DNA of 64,000 bases, taken from positions 62,001 to 126,000 of the forward strand of contig CALSPC010000007.1 in NCBI GenBank assembly GCA_943788135.1, in the 5' to 3' direction. Position 1 is the first letter of the stretch; every line of letters starts with the position of its first letter. Shown in pieces: positions 39,697 to 51,153 of the stretch. This DNA comes from an uncultured Paracoccaceae bacterium. GTDB taxonomy: Bacteria > Bacteroidota > Bacteroidia > Flavobacteriales > Flavobacteriaceae. The position numbers and the translations under genes are program-made. The notes below the pieces were generated by a model. That model did no database searches. It had not been told where the DNA came from and saw only the letters and a list, made by a program, of their open reading frames with translations.

Positions 39697-41814
39697 TTAA
39701 TTTATCAATATATCCAATACTGTGAGGGCAGTTTTACTAATTTTTGTCCCAGGTCCAAAGACAGCCACTGTTCCGGCATCAAACAAATACTGATAATCTT
39801 GTTTTGGAATTACACCGCCTACAATAACCATAATATCCTCACGACCATATGCTTTTAATGTTTCAATTACAATAGGGACTAGTGTTTTATGGCCTCCAGC
39901 TAAAGACGATATTCCTAGAATATGCACGTCGTTTTCAACAGCTTGTTTTGCTGCTTCTTCAGCTGTTTGAAAAAGCGGGCCAATATCAACATCAAACCCT
40001 AAATCGGCGTAGCCAGTGGCAACAACCTTTGCTCCACGATCATGGCCGTCTTGCCCCATTTTTGCAATCATAATTCTAGGACGTCTTCCTTCAGATTTCG
40101 CAAATTGATCGGCTAATTTCTTAGCTTTTTCAAAAGATTCATCTTTTTTTAATTCTTTACTATACACGCCAGAAAATGTTTTTTGTTCTGCTTTATATCT
40201 TCCAAACTCCTGTTCTAAAGCGGTACTAATTTCGCCCAGTGTCGCACGAGCTTTTGCAGCCTCTACCGCTAAAGCTAATAAATTTTCACTTCCATTGGAT
40301 GCGGCTTTTGAAATTTTTTTCAAAATAACCTTTACTTGCTCTTGATCTCGGCTTGATTTAGTTTGTGCTAAGCGCTCTATTTGCTGCATTCGAACACGTT
40401 TGTTATCAACTTCTAAAATATGTAAAGGATCTTCAGTGTCGAGTTTAGACATATTAACGCCTACAATAATATCCTGACCCGAGTCAATTCGAGCTTGTTT
40501 TCTTGCTGCCGCTTCTTCAATCCTGAGTTTTGGTATCCCAGTTTTTATAGCTTTAGTCATCCCTCCAAGTGCTTCAATTTCTTCAATATGACGCCACGCT
40601 TTTTCAGCAATTTCGTGGGTCAGTTTTTCAACATAATAACTCCCTGCCCAAGCATCAACTGTTTTAGTGATTTTAGTTTCTTTTTGAAGATAGAGCTGCG
40701 TATTTCTAGCTATTCTTGCTGAAAAGTCAGTTGGTAATGCAATTGCTTCATCTAAAGCGTTTGTGTGTAAACTTTGAGTACCACCAAAAACCGCTGCTGT
40801 GGCTTCAATACACGTTCGTGCTACATTATTAAATGGGTCTTGTTCGGTGAGGCTCCATCCACTCGTTTGACAATGTGCTCTTAGAGCTAATGATTTTGGG
40901 TTTTTTGGGTTGAATTTTTGAATAATTTTCGACCATAACATCCGAGCTGCTCGAAGCTTTGCGACTTCCATAAAATGATGCATTCCAATCCCCCAAAAAA
41001 ATGAAAGTCGAGGAGCAAAAGTGTCAATATCTAAGCCAGTATTTAATCCTTTCCTGATATACTCGAGGCCATTTGCCAAAGTATATGCCAGTTCAATATC
41101 AGCAGAAGCTCCAGCTTCTTGCATGTGGTACCCAGAAATACTAATGCTATTAAATTTTGGCATGTGCTGGCTCGTATATTCAAAAATATCAGAAACAATT
41201 TTCATGGAAGCTTCTGGGGGATATATGTAGGTGTTTCTCACCATAAATTCTTTCAAAATATCATTTTGAATAGTTCCACTTAAGTGGTGCTTTTCAACGC
41301 CTTGTTCTTGTGCAGCAACGATATAAAAGGCCATAATTGGTAAAACTGCTCCATTCATTGTCATGGACACACTCATTTGATCTAATGGAATCTGATCAAA
41401 TAATAATTTCATGTCCTCAACTGAATCTATAGCGACACCAGCTTTTCCGACATCGCCAATAACACGTTTATGGTCGCTATCATATCCGCGATGTGTTGGC
41501 AAATCAAATGCAATAGAGAGTCCTTTTTGCCCAGCCTTTAAATTGCGTTTATAAAATGCATTACTATCCTCGGCAGTCGAAAAACCAGCATACTGGCGAA
41601 CGGTCCATGGCCGCTGAATATACATCGTACTGTAAGGCCCTCTAAGAAATGGTGCTGTTCCTGCTACAAAATCTAAGTGCTCCAATGAGTCTAAGTCTTT
41701 TTCTGAATACTTGGATTGTATGGCGATTGTTTCTGCAGTTTCTAAGCACGTTTGTGCTTTGGATGCTGTTTTTACACTTTTCAAAACGATATGTTGCACC
41801 TTTTTTCTATTCAT
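39697..41814 (-). CDS. methylmalonyl-CoA mutase large subunit
   Basis: [61 protein letters not shown]12 domain [32 protein letters not shown]. Confidence 0.97.
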   Translation of the reverse strand: MNRKKVQHIVLKSVKTASKAQTCLETAETIAIQSKYSEKDLDSLEHLDFVAGTAPFLRGPYSTMYIQRPWTVRQYAGFSTAEDSNAFYKRNLKAGQKGLSIAFDLPTHRGYDSDHKRVIGDVGKAGVAIDSVEDMKLLFDQIPLDQMSVSMTMNGAVLPIMAFYIVAAQEQGVEKHHLSGTIQNDILKEFMVRNTYIYPPEASMKIVSDIFEYTSQHMPKFNSISISGYHMQEAGASADIELAYTLANGLEYIRKGLNTGLDIDTFAPRLSFFWGIGMHHFMEVAKLRAARMLWSKIIQKFNPKNPKSLALRAHCQTSGWSLTEQDPFNNVARTCIEATAAVFGGTQSLHTNALDEAIALPTDFSARIARNTQLYLQKETKITKTVDAWAGSYYVEKLTHEIAEKAWRHIEEIEALGGMTKAIKTGIPKLRIEEAAARKQARIDSGQDIIVGVNMSKLDTEDPLHILEVDNKRVRMQQIERLAQTKSSRDQEQVKVILKKISKAASNGSENLLALAVEAAKARATLGEISTALEQEFGRYKAEQKTFSGVYSKELKKDESFEKAKKLADQFAKSEGRRPRIMIAKMGQDGHDRGAKVVATGYADLGFDVDIGPLFQTAEEAAKQAVENDVHILGISSLAGGHKTLVPIVIETLKAYGREDIMVIVGGVIPKQDYQYLFDAGTVAVFGPGTKISKTALTVLDILIN

Positions 41815-43177
41815 CCTTCAATCGCTTTTTTTCAATTTCCTCAGAAATTCTTCGTGGTATGATCGGTTCAAGTAAAGTTTTACGTGCCTTTTGTTTTATA
41901 AACGGATAAATTTCTAATTCAGATTTCATGGTGTCTGAACTATTTTGTTGAAAATGAGTTCCTAAAAGTCCCTCACTACCTTGGTCATACAAGTCCTGTT
42001 CCTTTTGTGCATGTTCTTTAAGTTTACGCTGCACTATGCCTGACTTTAGACATTTTAAATAGCCGCCTTGTCGCTCAATATCTTTAAATAAATCCAGTGC
42101 TTTTTGAGCCAATTGTTGTGTTAAAGTTTCAATATAATACACCCCTTCAGTAGGGTTGGAAACAGCGTCAAAATAACTTTCCTTTTTAAGAATCAAAAGT
42201 TGATTTATAGATAGTCGATTTCCGAACGCATTACGCTTGTGAAATAATTCATCATAAGGCATATTGATTATGGTATCACTACTCCCTAAAACTGCACTCA
42301 TACATTCTGTAGTTGTACGCAACATATTGATATTGTAATCATATAGTGTTTTGTTACGTTGACTGGGCTGCGTAAGAATATGACAGTCAATTGATAGTCC
42401 ATAATCTAGTGTTAAGCTTTGCCATAATACTCGAAGTGCTTGAAGTTTTGCAATTTCAAAAAAGTAATTACTGCCAACAGACATTTTGAATACTACAGAT
42501 TTTATGGGGTTACCGTCAAGCATATTTAGGTATTCGTTTGAATGGGCTAGGGCATAGGCCAGTTGCTGAACCATACTTCCCCCTGCATTTTGAAAAAGAC
42601 CTACATCAACAGAAAGTACACTTTTCAAGTTTACACCTGAAGTTAAACTTTGTTTTAAATTTTGAATATCTGTTTTGAGGTTTTCATACCAATTTCCTGA
42701 ACGTGATAACTGTCCAATTGGATCTTGTAAAACATAAAATAAACTATTGTTTTTTTCTGAATAAGTTTGAAGATTTTTAATTAATTGATCTGAAAGACAC
42801 TCTGGTTCAAAATAAATAGAAAGCGTTGAAGTGTCTATGTTTTTTAAAAGTGAATCAATTGAAATTGAAGCTGTAGGAAGAGTGAAATGTAAACTCTCAA
42901 CTCCATTTTTGAGGCATTTAAGCGCATGAATGTTACTTTTTTCTTCGGAATTCACATAAATAGAATGCCCAATATTCCAATTGGAAGCGTTATGTTGAAT
43001 AGTAGGTGCTTTAGAAAAAGAATCAGAATGGTAAAACGGTTTTACGTCAATACCTTCGATAGAGTTCCAAACCAAATGAGTGTTAAAATCCTTTCCTTGA
43101 AGTTCAAATTGAATCTTTTGTTTCCACGCTTTGGAAGACGTTGAATTAAAATTTTCAAAAAGCTTCGTTTTACTCAT
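41807..43177 (-). CDS. methylmalonyl-CoA mutase small subunit
   Basis: 456 aa mutase-like TIM barrel ([29 protein letters not shown]), 8 bp overlap with large subunit. Confidence 0.9.
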   Translation of the reverse strand: MSKTKLFENFNSTSSKAWKQKIQFELQGKDFNTHLVWNSIEGIDVKPFYHSDSFSKAPTIQHNASNWNIGHSIYVNSEEKSNIHALKCLKNGVESLHFTLPTASISIDSLLKNIDTSTLSIYFEPECLSDQLIKNLQTYSEKNNSLFYVLQDPIGQLSRSGNWYENLKTDIQNLKQSLTSGVNLKSVLSVDVGLFQNAGGSMVQQLAYALAHSNEYLNMLDGNPIKSVVFKMSVGSNYFFEIAKLQALRVLWQSLTLDYGLSIDCHILTQPSQRNKTLYDYNINMLRTTTECMSAVLGSSDTIINMPYDELFHKRNAFGNRLSINQLLILKKESYFDAVSNPTEGVYYIETLTQQLAQKALDLFKDIERQGGYLKCLKSGIVQRKLKEHAQKEQDLYDQGSEGLLGTHFQQNSSDTMKSELEIYPFIKQKARKTLLEPIIPRRISEEIEKKRLKDE

Positions 43178-43496
43178 TTGTATTAGTTTTTAAACTGTCT
43201 GCATCTTCAATAATATAAACGATCTCATTTTCTTTTTTCATTTTGTAATGTTCACGTGCATATGTTTCAATGCCATCAATAGAATTTAAAGCCTCAATTT
43301 CTTTTTGATCGCTTTTGATCTCATTATTGTAAAACTCAATTTTAGAATTTAAATTTTCAATATCAGTGTTTAAATCCTTGTGAATGAGCCACGAATTTGC
43401 ATCAAAAACAACCATCCACACTATAAATATGATCAAAACAAGAAAATAGATATTCTTAAAAGGTTTTAGTAGTCTTAAAAAACGATTGGACTTCAT
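43170..43496 (-). CDS. septum formation initiator (FtsB/DivIC) family protein
   Basis: N-terminal TM followed by coiled coil and GIETYAREHYKMKKENEIVYII. Confidence 0.88.
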   Translation of the reverse strand: MKSNRFLRLLKPFKNIYFLVLIIFIVWMVVFDANSWLIHKDLNTDIENLNSKIEFYNNEIKSDQKEIEALNSIDGIETYAREHYKMKKENEIVYIIEDADSLKTNTNE

Positions 43497-43501
43497 TGGT
43501 G

Positions 43502-44128
43502 TTAAAGTTGTTCATTAATTATTGATTTCACCACATTTACAGCCACAGTATTGTAGTGGTTATTTGGAATTATGATGTCTGCAAAAGCTTTCATAGGTTC
43601 AATAAACTGTTGATGCATAGGTTTTAGCGTGGTTTGATAACGCTCCAAAACTTCGTCTAAATCTCTTCCGCGCTCAGCAATATCTCTTTTTAAACGGCGC
43701 ATTAAACGTTCGTCACTGTCGGCATGTACAAATATTTTTATATCAAATAATGACCGTAAATCAGTATTGGATAAAATTAAAATTCCCTCAACAATAAGCA
43801 CTTTTTTGGGCTTGGTTATAGTAGTTTCGTTAGTACGGTTATGGGTTTTAAACGAATATACCGGTTGGTTTATAACCTCTCCTTTTTGTAAATTTTTTAA
43901 ATGGGTTTCCAACAATTCAAAATCAATAGAGTTTGGATGGTCAAAATTGATTTTACAACGGTCTTCAAAAGACAAGTGTGATGTGTCCTTGTAATAGGAA
44001 TCTTGAGAAATCACTTGAACTTCTCCAGCAGGAAATTCCGATAAAATTTGATTCACCACGGTAGTTTTTCCACTTCCTGTTCCACCACCAATTCCAATAA
44101 TTAACATAGCCTTCGCTTTTGAATTCAA
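43502..44128 (-). CDS. udk: uridine kinase
   Basis: IGIGGGTGSGKTTVVNQI; ISQDSYYKD; FDHPNSIDFELL; IVEGILIL. Confidence 0.95.
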   Translation of the reverse strand: MNSKAKAMLIIGIGGGTGSGKTTVVNQILSEFPAGEVQVISQDSYYKDTSHLSFEDRCKINFDHPNSIDFELLETHLKNLQKGEVINQPVYSFKTHNRTNETTITKPKKVLIVEGILILSNTDLRSLFDIKIFVHADSDERLMRRLKRDIAERGRDLDEVLERYQTTLKPMHQQFIEPMKAFADIIIPNNHYNTVAVNVVKSIINEQL

Positions 44129-44250
44129 AACAAAGTTAAGATTATTTTACTGGATTTAGTTTATCGATTACTAATAATAATTTCATGTCCTGTTCTATAA
44201 TTTATTAATAACTGTTGATAACTTCCCAGTCAAATTTTATTCAAAACGCC

Positions 44251-44258
44251 TATTTTTG
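44251..44258 (+). promoter_or_regulatory. -7 element TAnnTTTG upstream of trxB
   Basis: TATTTTTG ~18 nt before ATG 44277. Confidence 0.6.
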
Positions 44259-44276
44259 CAACCTAAAATCTAAAAT

Positions 44277-45227
44277 ATGTCTGATACTATAGAGTCTGTA
44301 AAATGTTTAATAATTGGGTCTGGTCCTGCGGGATATACAGCCGCTATCTATGCTGCTCGAGCCAATATGTTTCCCGTATTATATCAAGGCACTCAACCTG
44401 GGGGTCAATTAACGACCACAAATGAAGTTGAAAATTTTCCTGGATATCCAGATGGTATTACAGGCCCAGCAATGATGCTAGAACTTCAAGCGCAAGCAGA
44501 ACGTTTTGGTACAGATGTGAGAGATGGTTGGGTTACCAAAGTTGATTTTTCTGGTCCAATTCATAAGGTTTGGATTAATGGAACTAAAGAAATTCATTGT
44601 GAAACTATTGTTATCTCTACAGGGGCATCCGCAAAATATTTAGGTCTTGATTCTGAGCAAAAATATTTAAAACTTGGTGGTGGTGTTTCTGCTTGTGCGG
44701 TCTGTGATGGCTTCTTTTATAGAAATCAAGAAGTTGTGATTGTCGGTGCTGGTGATTCCGCTTGTGAAGAAGCACATTACTTATCAAAACTGTGTACAAA
44801 AGTTACAATGCTGGTACGTCGCGATGAATTTAGAGCGTCTAAAATAATGGCAAATCGTGTTAAAAATACTGAAAATATAGAAATCCTTTTTAATACTGAA
44901 ACTGATGAAGTTTTAGGCGATGGTCAAGTTGTAACTGGAGTTCGTGTAAAAAATAATACAACTGATAAAATTACAGAAATTCCTGCTACAGGATTTTTTG
45001 TCGCTATCGGGCATAAGCCCAATACCGATATTTTTCAAGACTATCTAAATTTAGATGAAACAGGATATATTATAAATACTCCAGGATCCTCTAAAACCAA
45101 TATCGATGGTGTTTTTGTAAGTGGGGATGCCGCTGATCATGTTTATAGACAAGCAGTTACTGCCGCAGGAACAGGTTGTATGGCTGCTCTAGATGCGGAA
45201 CGTTACTTGGCCTCTAAAGAAGGTTAA
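44277..45227 (+). CDS. trxB: thioredoxin-disulfide reductase
   Basis: IIGSGPAGYTAAIYAARAN; GGGVSACAVCDGFFYRNQEVVIVGAGDSA; VFVSGDAADHVYRQAVTAAGTGCMAALDAERYL. Confidence 0.97.
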   Translation: MSDTIESVKCLIIGSGPAGYTAAIYAARANMFPVLYQGTQPGGQLTTTNEVENFPGYPDGITGPAMMLELQAQAERFGTDVRDGWVTKVDFSGPIHKVWINGTKEIHCETIVISTGASAKYLGLDSEQKYLKLGGGVSACAVCDGFFYRNQEVVIVGAGDSACEEAHYLSKLCTKVTMLVRRDEFRASKIMANRVKNTENIEILFNTETDEVLGDGQVVTGVRVKNNTTDKITEIPATGFFVAIGHKPNTDIFQDYLNLDETGYIINTPGSSKTNIDGVFVSGDAADHVYRQAVTAAGTGCMAALDAERYLASKEG

Positions 45228-47654
45228 TTATCGCAATTCGGCTCCTAATTCCGATTCAAAACGCTTCTGAAGTTTAGACATTATTTTGTCGATTTGTACA
45301 TCCGTTAGCGTCTTGCTTTTGTCCTGTAATGTGAAACCGATTGCATAACTTTTTTTCCCTTCGGCTAATTTATCTCCCGTATAAACATCAAATAAATTGA
45401 TATCTTTTAAGAAATTGTTTTCAGTTTGTTTTGCTAATTTATAAAGTGTTTCAAAAGTTATATCATCATTAATTAATAAGGATAAATCCCGTTTAACTTC
45501 TGGATACTTTGAGATTTCTTTAAACTTAATTGCTTTCTGATTGATAACTTTTAGCAAGTTATCCCAATTAAAACTAGCGCAAAACACACTTTGAGAAATT
45601 CCAAATGCCTTTAGAATCGTGGGGTTTAAACTCCCAAATTCAACCAGTGAGTTTTTACCAACGCTTAGCTGTTGACCTTCGTCAAACATGTCATTTGAAA
45701 GCGGTGAAGTTTTAAGTTTCTGAATCCCTAAACGATCAAAAATAGCAGTAACCAACCCTTTCAAATAGAAGTAATCAACGCTAGTGTTTTGGGTATTCCA
45801 ACGGTTTTCAGTTTTATTACCACTTACAAAAACAGCTAAATGGTTGAGTTCTTCTTTAGCAGATTCAAAATTGTGATATGTTTTACCAAATTCAAAAAGC
45901 TTTAAATCGCTTTGTTGCCTATTGATATTAAAGGCAATTGCTTCTAATCCAGAAAAAATCATAGATTGTCGCATCACTGATAAATCTCCACTTAAAGGAT
46001 TTAATATTTGAACATCATGAGCAGATTTCAATTGCTCGCTTAGCACAGTGTATTTTTCTGTCGTTAACGAATTACTCATGATCTCATAAAACCCCTGTCC
46101 AACCAGTTGATTGGCAATTATAGTTTCAATTTTATGGCTTTCAAATTTTGACATATTTGAAATGGAGGCATTTAACTTATTTGTTATACCAATGTTATTA
46201 TAGCCATAAACTCTGAGGATTTCCTCAATAACATCTACTTCACGTTGTACGTCATTTCTGTAGGCAGGAATGGTCAATCCTAATCCACTTTCAGTAACAT
46301 TATTGACCTTGATCTCTAAGGCGCTTAGAATGCCTTTGATTGTTTCTTTTGGTAATTCTTCTCCAATAAGTTTAGTCGTATTTTCAAAACTTAAAAATAC
46401 CTGTGAATCTTCAATTTTGTTTGGATACTCATCAATTAGATCACTTGTAATTTCTCCACCTGCGATTTCTGTAATTAATAATGCCGCTCTTTTGAGTGCA
46501 TATTCAGTAATGTTTGGATCTATACCACGTTCGAATCGAAAGGAGGCATCTGTATTAAGTGTATGTCTTTTGGCTGTTTTTCTAATACTCACTGGATTGA
46601 AGTAAGCCGCTTCTAAAAAGATTGACTTTGTTTCATTTGATACTCCCGAATTTTTTCCGCCAAAAACACCTGCTATACAAAGTGGTTTTTCAGTATCACA
46701 AATCATTAAATCGTCTTGATGTAGTTGACGTTCAACACCATCTAAAGTGACAAACGGTGTTCCAGCATCAAGAGTTTTGACAATTATTTTTTTACCAGTT
46801 ATGCGATCTGCATCAAAAGCATGCAAGGGTTGTCCTAAATCATGCAAAACATAGTTCGTGGCATCTACAATATTATTGATTGGACTCAAGCCAATTGGTT
46901 TGAGTCTGTTTTGTAGCCATTGTGGAGAGTCTTTAACCGTTAGATTAGAGATCGTTAAACCACAATATCGCGGGGCTTTGATCTTATCTTCCATGACAAC
47001 ATCAATTTTCAAACTTCTGTTATCAACATGAAAAGCACTTACTGACGGACTTATTATTTTGGCATTGATACCATGTTGAGATAATCCAGCCATTAGATCT
47101 CTTGCTGTACCAAAATGGCTCATAGCGTCCGCACGGTTTGGTGTTAATCCAATATCAAAAACCAAATCATCTTCAATATCAAAGTGTTTAGCTAATGCAC
47201 TTCCAATTTCAAGATCATCATCTAGAACCATTATACCATCATGAGACGTTCCTAGACCCAATTCATCTTCAGCACATAGCATTCCATGACTCTCTTCGCC
47301 ACGAATTTTTCCTTTTTTAATGGTCCAAGCTTCTCCTTCAGGCGTGTATAAAGTGGTTCCTATGGTGGCAACTGCTACTTTTTGACCTACTTCGACATTT
47401 GGAGCACCACAAACTATGGATATAGGGGTTTCTTCACCAATATTGACCGTGGTTAATTTTAGTCGATCGGCATTAGGGTGTTGGTCACAAGTGAGAACCT
47501 GTCCAACAACAATACCTTGTAATCCACCTTTTACAGATTGAAATGAATCTAAACCTTCAACTTCTAATCCTAAATCTGTTAGTAGTTCAGCGGTTTTTTC
47601 AGCAGTCCAATCAATTTTAATAAATTGTTTTAACCAGTTGTATGATATCTTCAT
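45228..47654 (-). CDS. pheT: phenylalanine--tRNA ligase beta subunit
   Basis: MKISYNWLKQFIKIDWTAEKTAELLTDLGLEVEG; VVGQVLTCDQHPNADRLKLT; LTPNRADAMSHFG. Confidence 0.98.
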   Translation of the reverse strand: MKISYNWLKQFIKIDWTAEKTAELLTDLGLEVEGLDSFQSVKGGLQGIVVGQVLTCDQHPNADRLKLTTVNIGEETPISIVCGAPNVEVGQKVAVATIGTTLYTPEGEAWTIKKGKIRGEESHGMLCAEDELGLGTSHDGIMVLDDDLEIGSALAKHFDIEDDLVFDIGLTPNRADAMSHFGTARDLMAGLSQHGINAKIISPSVSAFHVDNRSLKIDVVMEDKIKAPRYCGLTISNLTVKDSPQWLQNRLKPIGLSPINNIVDATNYVLHDLGQPLHAFDADRITGKKIIVKTLDAGTPFVTLDGVERQLHQDDLMICDTEKPLCIAGVFGGKNSGVSNETKSIFLEAAYFNPVSIRKTAKRHTLNTDASFRFERGIDPNITEYALKRAALLITEIAGGEITSDLIDEYPNKIEDSQVFLSFENTTKLIGEELPKETIKGILSALEIKVNNVTESGLGLTIPAYRNDVQREVDVIEEILRVYGYNNIGITNKLNASISNMSKFESHKIETIIANQLVGQGFYEIMSNSLTTEKYTVLSEQLKSAHDVQILNPLSGDLSVMRQSMIFSGLEAIAFNINRQQSDLKLFEFGKTYHNFESAKEELNHLAVFVSGNKTENRWNTQNTSVDYFYLKGLVTAIFDRLGIQKLKTSPLSNDMFDEGQQLSVGKNSLVEFGSLNPTILKAFGISQSVFCASFNWDNLLKVINQKAIKFKEISKYPEVKRDLSLLINDDITFETLYKLAKQTENNFLKDINLFDVYTGDKLAEGKKSYAIGFTLQDKSKTLTDVQIDKIMSKLQKRFESELGAELR

Positions 47655-47710
47655 TATGCGGTGTTATTGCTTTTGAGCAAATATAAAATAAAGCTATTAG
47701 CTATCAAATA

Positions 47711-47737
47711 AAAAGCCCAACCAAAACGGTGGGCTTT
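47711..47737 (-). terminator. intrinsic terminator downstream of OmpA-family gene
   Basis: AAAAGCCCAaCC-aaaac-GGTGGGCTTTT. Confidence 0.7.
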
Positions 47738-47761
47738 TGTAATCTTTTTTGTGCGCTGAAC

Positions 47762-48616
47762 TTATTGTCCTGAAAGTTCTCTTACTTCATTTTCAATCAT
47801 TTCATAGAATTGATCAATTTTCGGAAGTACAACAACTCGAGTACGTCTATTTTTTGCTCTATTTAAAGCAGTATCATTATCTGTCAAAGGTACGTAGCTA
47901 CTACGACCAGCTGCGATTAATTGAGCGGGGTTAACTCCCATAGACTGTAGTTCTCTAATAATAGAAGTTGAGCGTTTAACACTTAAATCCCAATTATCAA
48001 CTAAAACGCCATTTGAATAGGAACGACTGTCAGTATGACCTTCAATCATCGCTTCAAAATTTGGTTTGTCGTTAATGACTTTTGCAACTTTTTCAAGAAC
48101 AGTTTTGGCTTTGTTTGTGACGTTATAGCTTCCGCTTTGAAATAATAATTTATCTGCGATTGAGATAAATACAACTCCTTTTTCAACATTTATTTCGATA
48201 TCTGGGTCATCAATACCTACAGATTTCTTTAAGCTTGAAACAATTGCTAAAGTAATACTATCTTTTTTTGTGATCGCATCTTGCAAGCGGTTGATTTTTA
48301 AATCTCTTTCTTGAAGACTTTCTAAAGTTTTTTCTAAATTATCAGCACCTTTAGAGGTTAAAAGGGTCATTTGCTCAGTACTTGAAATTAAAGCGTCATT
48401 TGTTTTTCTTAAATCTGATAATTGATCTCTCAACGCCGTAAGATTAGCGTCTGCTACCGCTTTGTCGGACAGACAACTATTCAATGTGACTGTAGCTGTA
48501 TTTAGTAAATCTTGAGTATTTTTTAATTTGGTTTGCGTATCAGTTAACTCTTTTTTTGAAACACAAGAAGCGAGCAAAAGCATTGCAGTCGCTCCTAAAA
48601 CATATATTTTTTTCAT
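47762..48616 (-). CDS. OmpA family lipoprotein
   Basis: lipobox LLASCVSKK; coiled-coil; OmpA domain FEAMIEGHTDSRSYSNGVLVDNWDLSVKRSTSIIRELQSMGVNPAQLIAAGRSSYVPL. Confidence 0.93.
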   Translation of the reverse strand: MKKIYVLGATAMLLLASCVSKKELTDTQTKLKNTQDLLNTATVTLNSCLSDKAVADANLTALRDQLSDLRKTNDALISSTEQMTLLTSKGADNLEKTLESLQERDLKINRLQDAITKKDSITLAIVSSLKKSVGIDDPDIEINVEKGVVFISIADKLLFQSGSYNVTNKAKTVLEKVAKVINDKPNFEAMIEGHTDSRSYSNGVLVDNWDLSVKRSTSIIRELQSMGVNPAQLIAAGRSSYVPLTDNDTALNRAKNRRTRVVVLPKIDQFYEMIENEVRELSGQ

Positions 48617-48686
48617 ATTAAATCAGTTTTTTGATAACGTAAAATTAAAAAATTATTAGATGAAAAACTATAATTAAGGTAATATT

Positions 48687-49673
48687 TTACAAATTATTAT
48701 AATTCTTTTTGTTGCAAACAAAGTAAGACCAAACAATGGATTTTAATTGATTATGAGTTTTTTTGGAGTGTTGCCTTCTAAATTTGAGTAAACTTGGAAG
48801 CGCTTGGTAAAAACGACCATGAGCTTTAATGATTGCGATCATGTGTTTTGGTCTTTCTTGCAATAAGAAACGTATTCCCGCTAAACCATCAAAAGTTAAC
48901 CTTAAAAAGACAACAAAACCAACTGGGTTTTGTGTGTTTTTAACCAAAGTATATAAGCTATTTCTGAAATTTAAATAGGTTTTTTTAGGATTAGAAGTTT
49001 GCAAACTTTGAGCTCCTGCATGATAAACCGTTGAGTTTCCGACGTAGGTAACGGTCATGTTTTTGTTTTGAGCGCGCCAACACAAATCAATTTCTTCCAT
49101 ATGTGCAAAGAAGGAATTATCAAAACCATTTAGAGATTTGAAAGCATTAGCTCTTATAAATAGACAAGCTCCTGAAGCCCAAAATATATTTTTTTGGTCG
49201 TTGTATTGACCATGGTCGTCTTCAATAGTATCAAAAATTCGCCCACGACAATACGGATATCCTAGTTGATCAATGAATCCGCCACCTGCACCAGCATATT
49301 CAAACTTATTTTTATTATGATAATCTAATATTTTAGGTTGAATGATTGCTGTATTAGGATTGGTTCTAAAAGCTTCTATTATCGGTTTCAGCCAGTTTTT
49401 TGTAACTTCTATATCAGAGTTTAACAAACAAAAAACGTCAGCATCAATCAATTTCAATCCCGCATTATAACCACCAGCATATCCCATATTATGTGTCAGT
49501 TTTACACATTTAATTGAAGGGTAGTGCGCTTCTAAAAATGCAACAGATGTATCAATGGAGCCATTATCTATCACATAAATATCATGCATTTTAGTATACC
49601 TAACTACAGAAGGTAGGAAGGTCTCTAACAGTTGCTGTCCATTCCAGTTGAGTATGACTATCGCAAGTTTCAA
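48687..49673 (-). CDS. family 2 glycosyltransferase
   Basis: MKLAIVILNWNGQQLLETFLPSV; HNMGYAGGYNAGL; LLNSDIEV; ASGACLFIRANAFKSLNGFDNSFFAHMEEIDLCWR. Confidence 0.95.
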   Translation of the reverse strand: MKLAIVILNWNGQQLLETFLPSVVRYTKMHDIYVIDNGSIDTSVAFLEAHYPSIKCVKLTHNMGYAGGYNAGLKLIDADVFCLLNSDIEVTKNWLKPIIEAFRTNPNTAIIQPKILDYHNKNKFEYAGAGGGFIDQLGYPYCRGRIFDTIEDDHGQYNDQKNIFWASGACLFIRANAFKSLNGFDNSFFAHMEEIDLCWRAQNKNMTVTYVGNSTVYHAGAQSLQTSNPKKTYLNFRNSLYTLVKNTQNPVGFVVFLRLTFDGLAGIRFLLQERPKHMIAIIKAHGRFYQALPSLLKFRRQHSKKTHNQLKSIVWSYFVCNKKNYNNL

Positions 49674-50125
49674 ATATCTTTAGTATTGTAAAGTGGAATA
49701 GTTTCTAAAAACTCATAATTCCCCAAAACATGATTCATAGAACAAAAATAATGATTTAATCCGTTGGTTACCATTAAATAGGGAGCTTTTAAAACTAAAT
49801 TATAGCGTGCTATTTGGTCAAATGCAGCTTGTGTGATTTTCACCTTTGGCGCTTTGCATTCTACAACTATAGCTAAACTTCCATCAGGATTAAATACTAC
49901 AATATCATAGCGTTTCTTTAAACCGTTAATCAAAATCGTTTTTTCAACATTAATTAATGATATTGGGTATTTTTTTTCGTGTATTAAATAGTGGACACAA
50001 TGTTGACGCACCCATTCTTCGGCTTGAAGTACCACAAATCTTTTACGGATAACATCAAAAATATGAGTAATATTTTCGCTATTTTTGAACCTGAACGAAT
50101 ATGTTGGAAAATTTAAATTTTGCAC
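49670..50125 (-). CDS. standalone HsdR-N-like (PD-(D/E)XK) domain protein
   Basis: 151 aa; RKRFVVLQAEEWVRQHCVHYLI; KRYDIVVFNPDGSLAIVVECKAPKVKITQAAFDQIARYN. Confidence 0.88.
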   Translation of the reverse strand: MQNLNFPTYSFRFKNSENITHIFDVIRKRFVVLQAEEWVRQHCVHYLIHEKKYPISLINVEKTILINGLKKRYDIVVFNPDGSLAIVVECKAPKVKITQAAFDQIARYNLVLKAPYLMVTNGLNHYFCSMNHVLGNYEFLETIPLYNTKDI

Positions 50126-50151
50126 AGTACAAATTTGGTAATTTTTTTTGA

Positions 50152-51153
50152 ATGAATGCTATTAACCAGCTGATAACTGACATTAAAGGGAGTAAGATTG
50201 CACCTATTTATTTTTTAATGGGTGAAGAATCCTATTATATTGATATACTTTCAGATTATATTGAGTCTCATGTTTTGGCTGAAGAAGAAAAAGGATTTAA
50301 TCAAATGGTGCTTTATGGTAAAGACGTATCTATACAAGATGTTGTATCTAACGCTAAGCGATATCCAATGATGGCCGAACGCCAAGTCATCATCATAAAG
50401 GAAGCGCAAAACCTAAGTAAAACCATTGAACAGCTTGTCGATTATGCCAAAAACCCACAACCGTCAACGGTCTTGGTTTTTAATTATAAATATAAAACTT
50501 TAGATAAGCGTAAAGCACTTTATAAAAACTTATCAAAATCATCTGTAGTTTTTGAAAGTAAAAAAATATACGATGATAAAATTTCAAGTTGGATTCAAAG
50601 TTTTTTAAGCGCAAAACAACTTACCATTACGCCTAAAGCCTGTTTAATACTCTCAGAATTTTTGGGTAATGACTTGAGTAAAATTGCAAATGAACTCCAT
50701 AAGCTAGCACTTGTGGTCGGTCCACAAAATGAAGTTACACCCGACATTATAGAAGAAAACATAGGCATCTCAAAGGACTACAATAACTTTGAACTTCAAA
50801 AAGCGATAGGGCATTTAGATCATAAAAAAGCATATCAAATCGTTAATTATTTTGCTCAAAATTCCAAACAACACCCGTTTGTACTAACCATCTCTATTTT
50901 GTACATGTATTTCTCAAAGTTGATGAAATTACATACCGTACGTGATAAAACTTCAGGAGCTGTTGCGAAAGCCTTGGGAGTTAACCCTTATTTTGTGAAC
51001 GAATATATAACAGTTTCTCGAAATTTTCCAATGAAACGGATTAGTGGTATATTGGAAACACTTCGTATTTATGATACCAAAAGTAAAGGAGTAGGTGCCA
51101 ATCTAAGCCCTAGAGATTTATACAATGAATTGATTTATAATATTCTTAAATAG
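50152..51153 (+). CDS. holA: DNA polymerase III subunit delta
   Basis: KIAPIYFLMGEESYYIDILSDYIE; VVSNAKRYPMMAERQVIIIKEAQ; ISKDYNNFELQKAIG. Confidence 0.93.
   Translation: MNAINQLITDIKGSKIAPIYFLMGEESYYIDILSDYIESHVLAEEEKGFNQMVLYGKDVSIQDVVSNAKRYPMMAERQVIIIKEAQNLSKTIEQLVDYAKNPQPSTVLVFNYKYKTLDKRKALYKNLSKSSVVFESKKIYDDKISSWIQSFLSAKQLTITPKACLILSEFLGNDLSKIANELHKLALVVGPQNEVTPDIIEENIGISKDYNNFELQKAIGHLDHKKAYQIVNYFAQNSKQHPFVLTISILYMYFSKLMKLHTVRDKTSGAVAKALGVNPYFVNEYITVSRNFPMKRISGILETLRIYDTKSKGVGANLSPRDLYNELIYNILK

Noticed and set aside
39697-43177. Frameshift or gap between methylmalonyl-CoA mutase subunits
   Set aside because: The 8 bp overlap is ordinary translational coupling; both ORFs are full length.
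49670-50125. Type I restriction-modification locus
   Set aside because: Only the HsdR N-terminal-like domain is present; no helicase part, hsdM or hsdS nearby.
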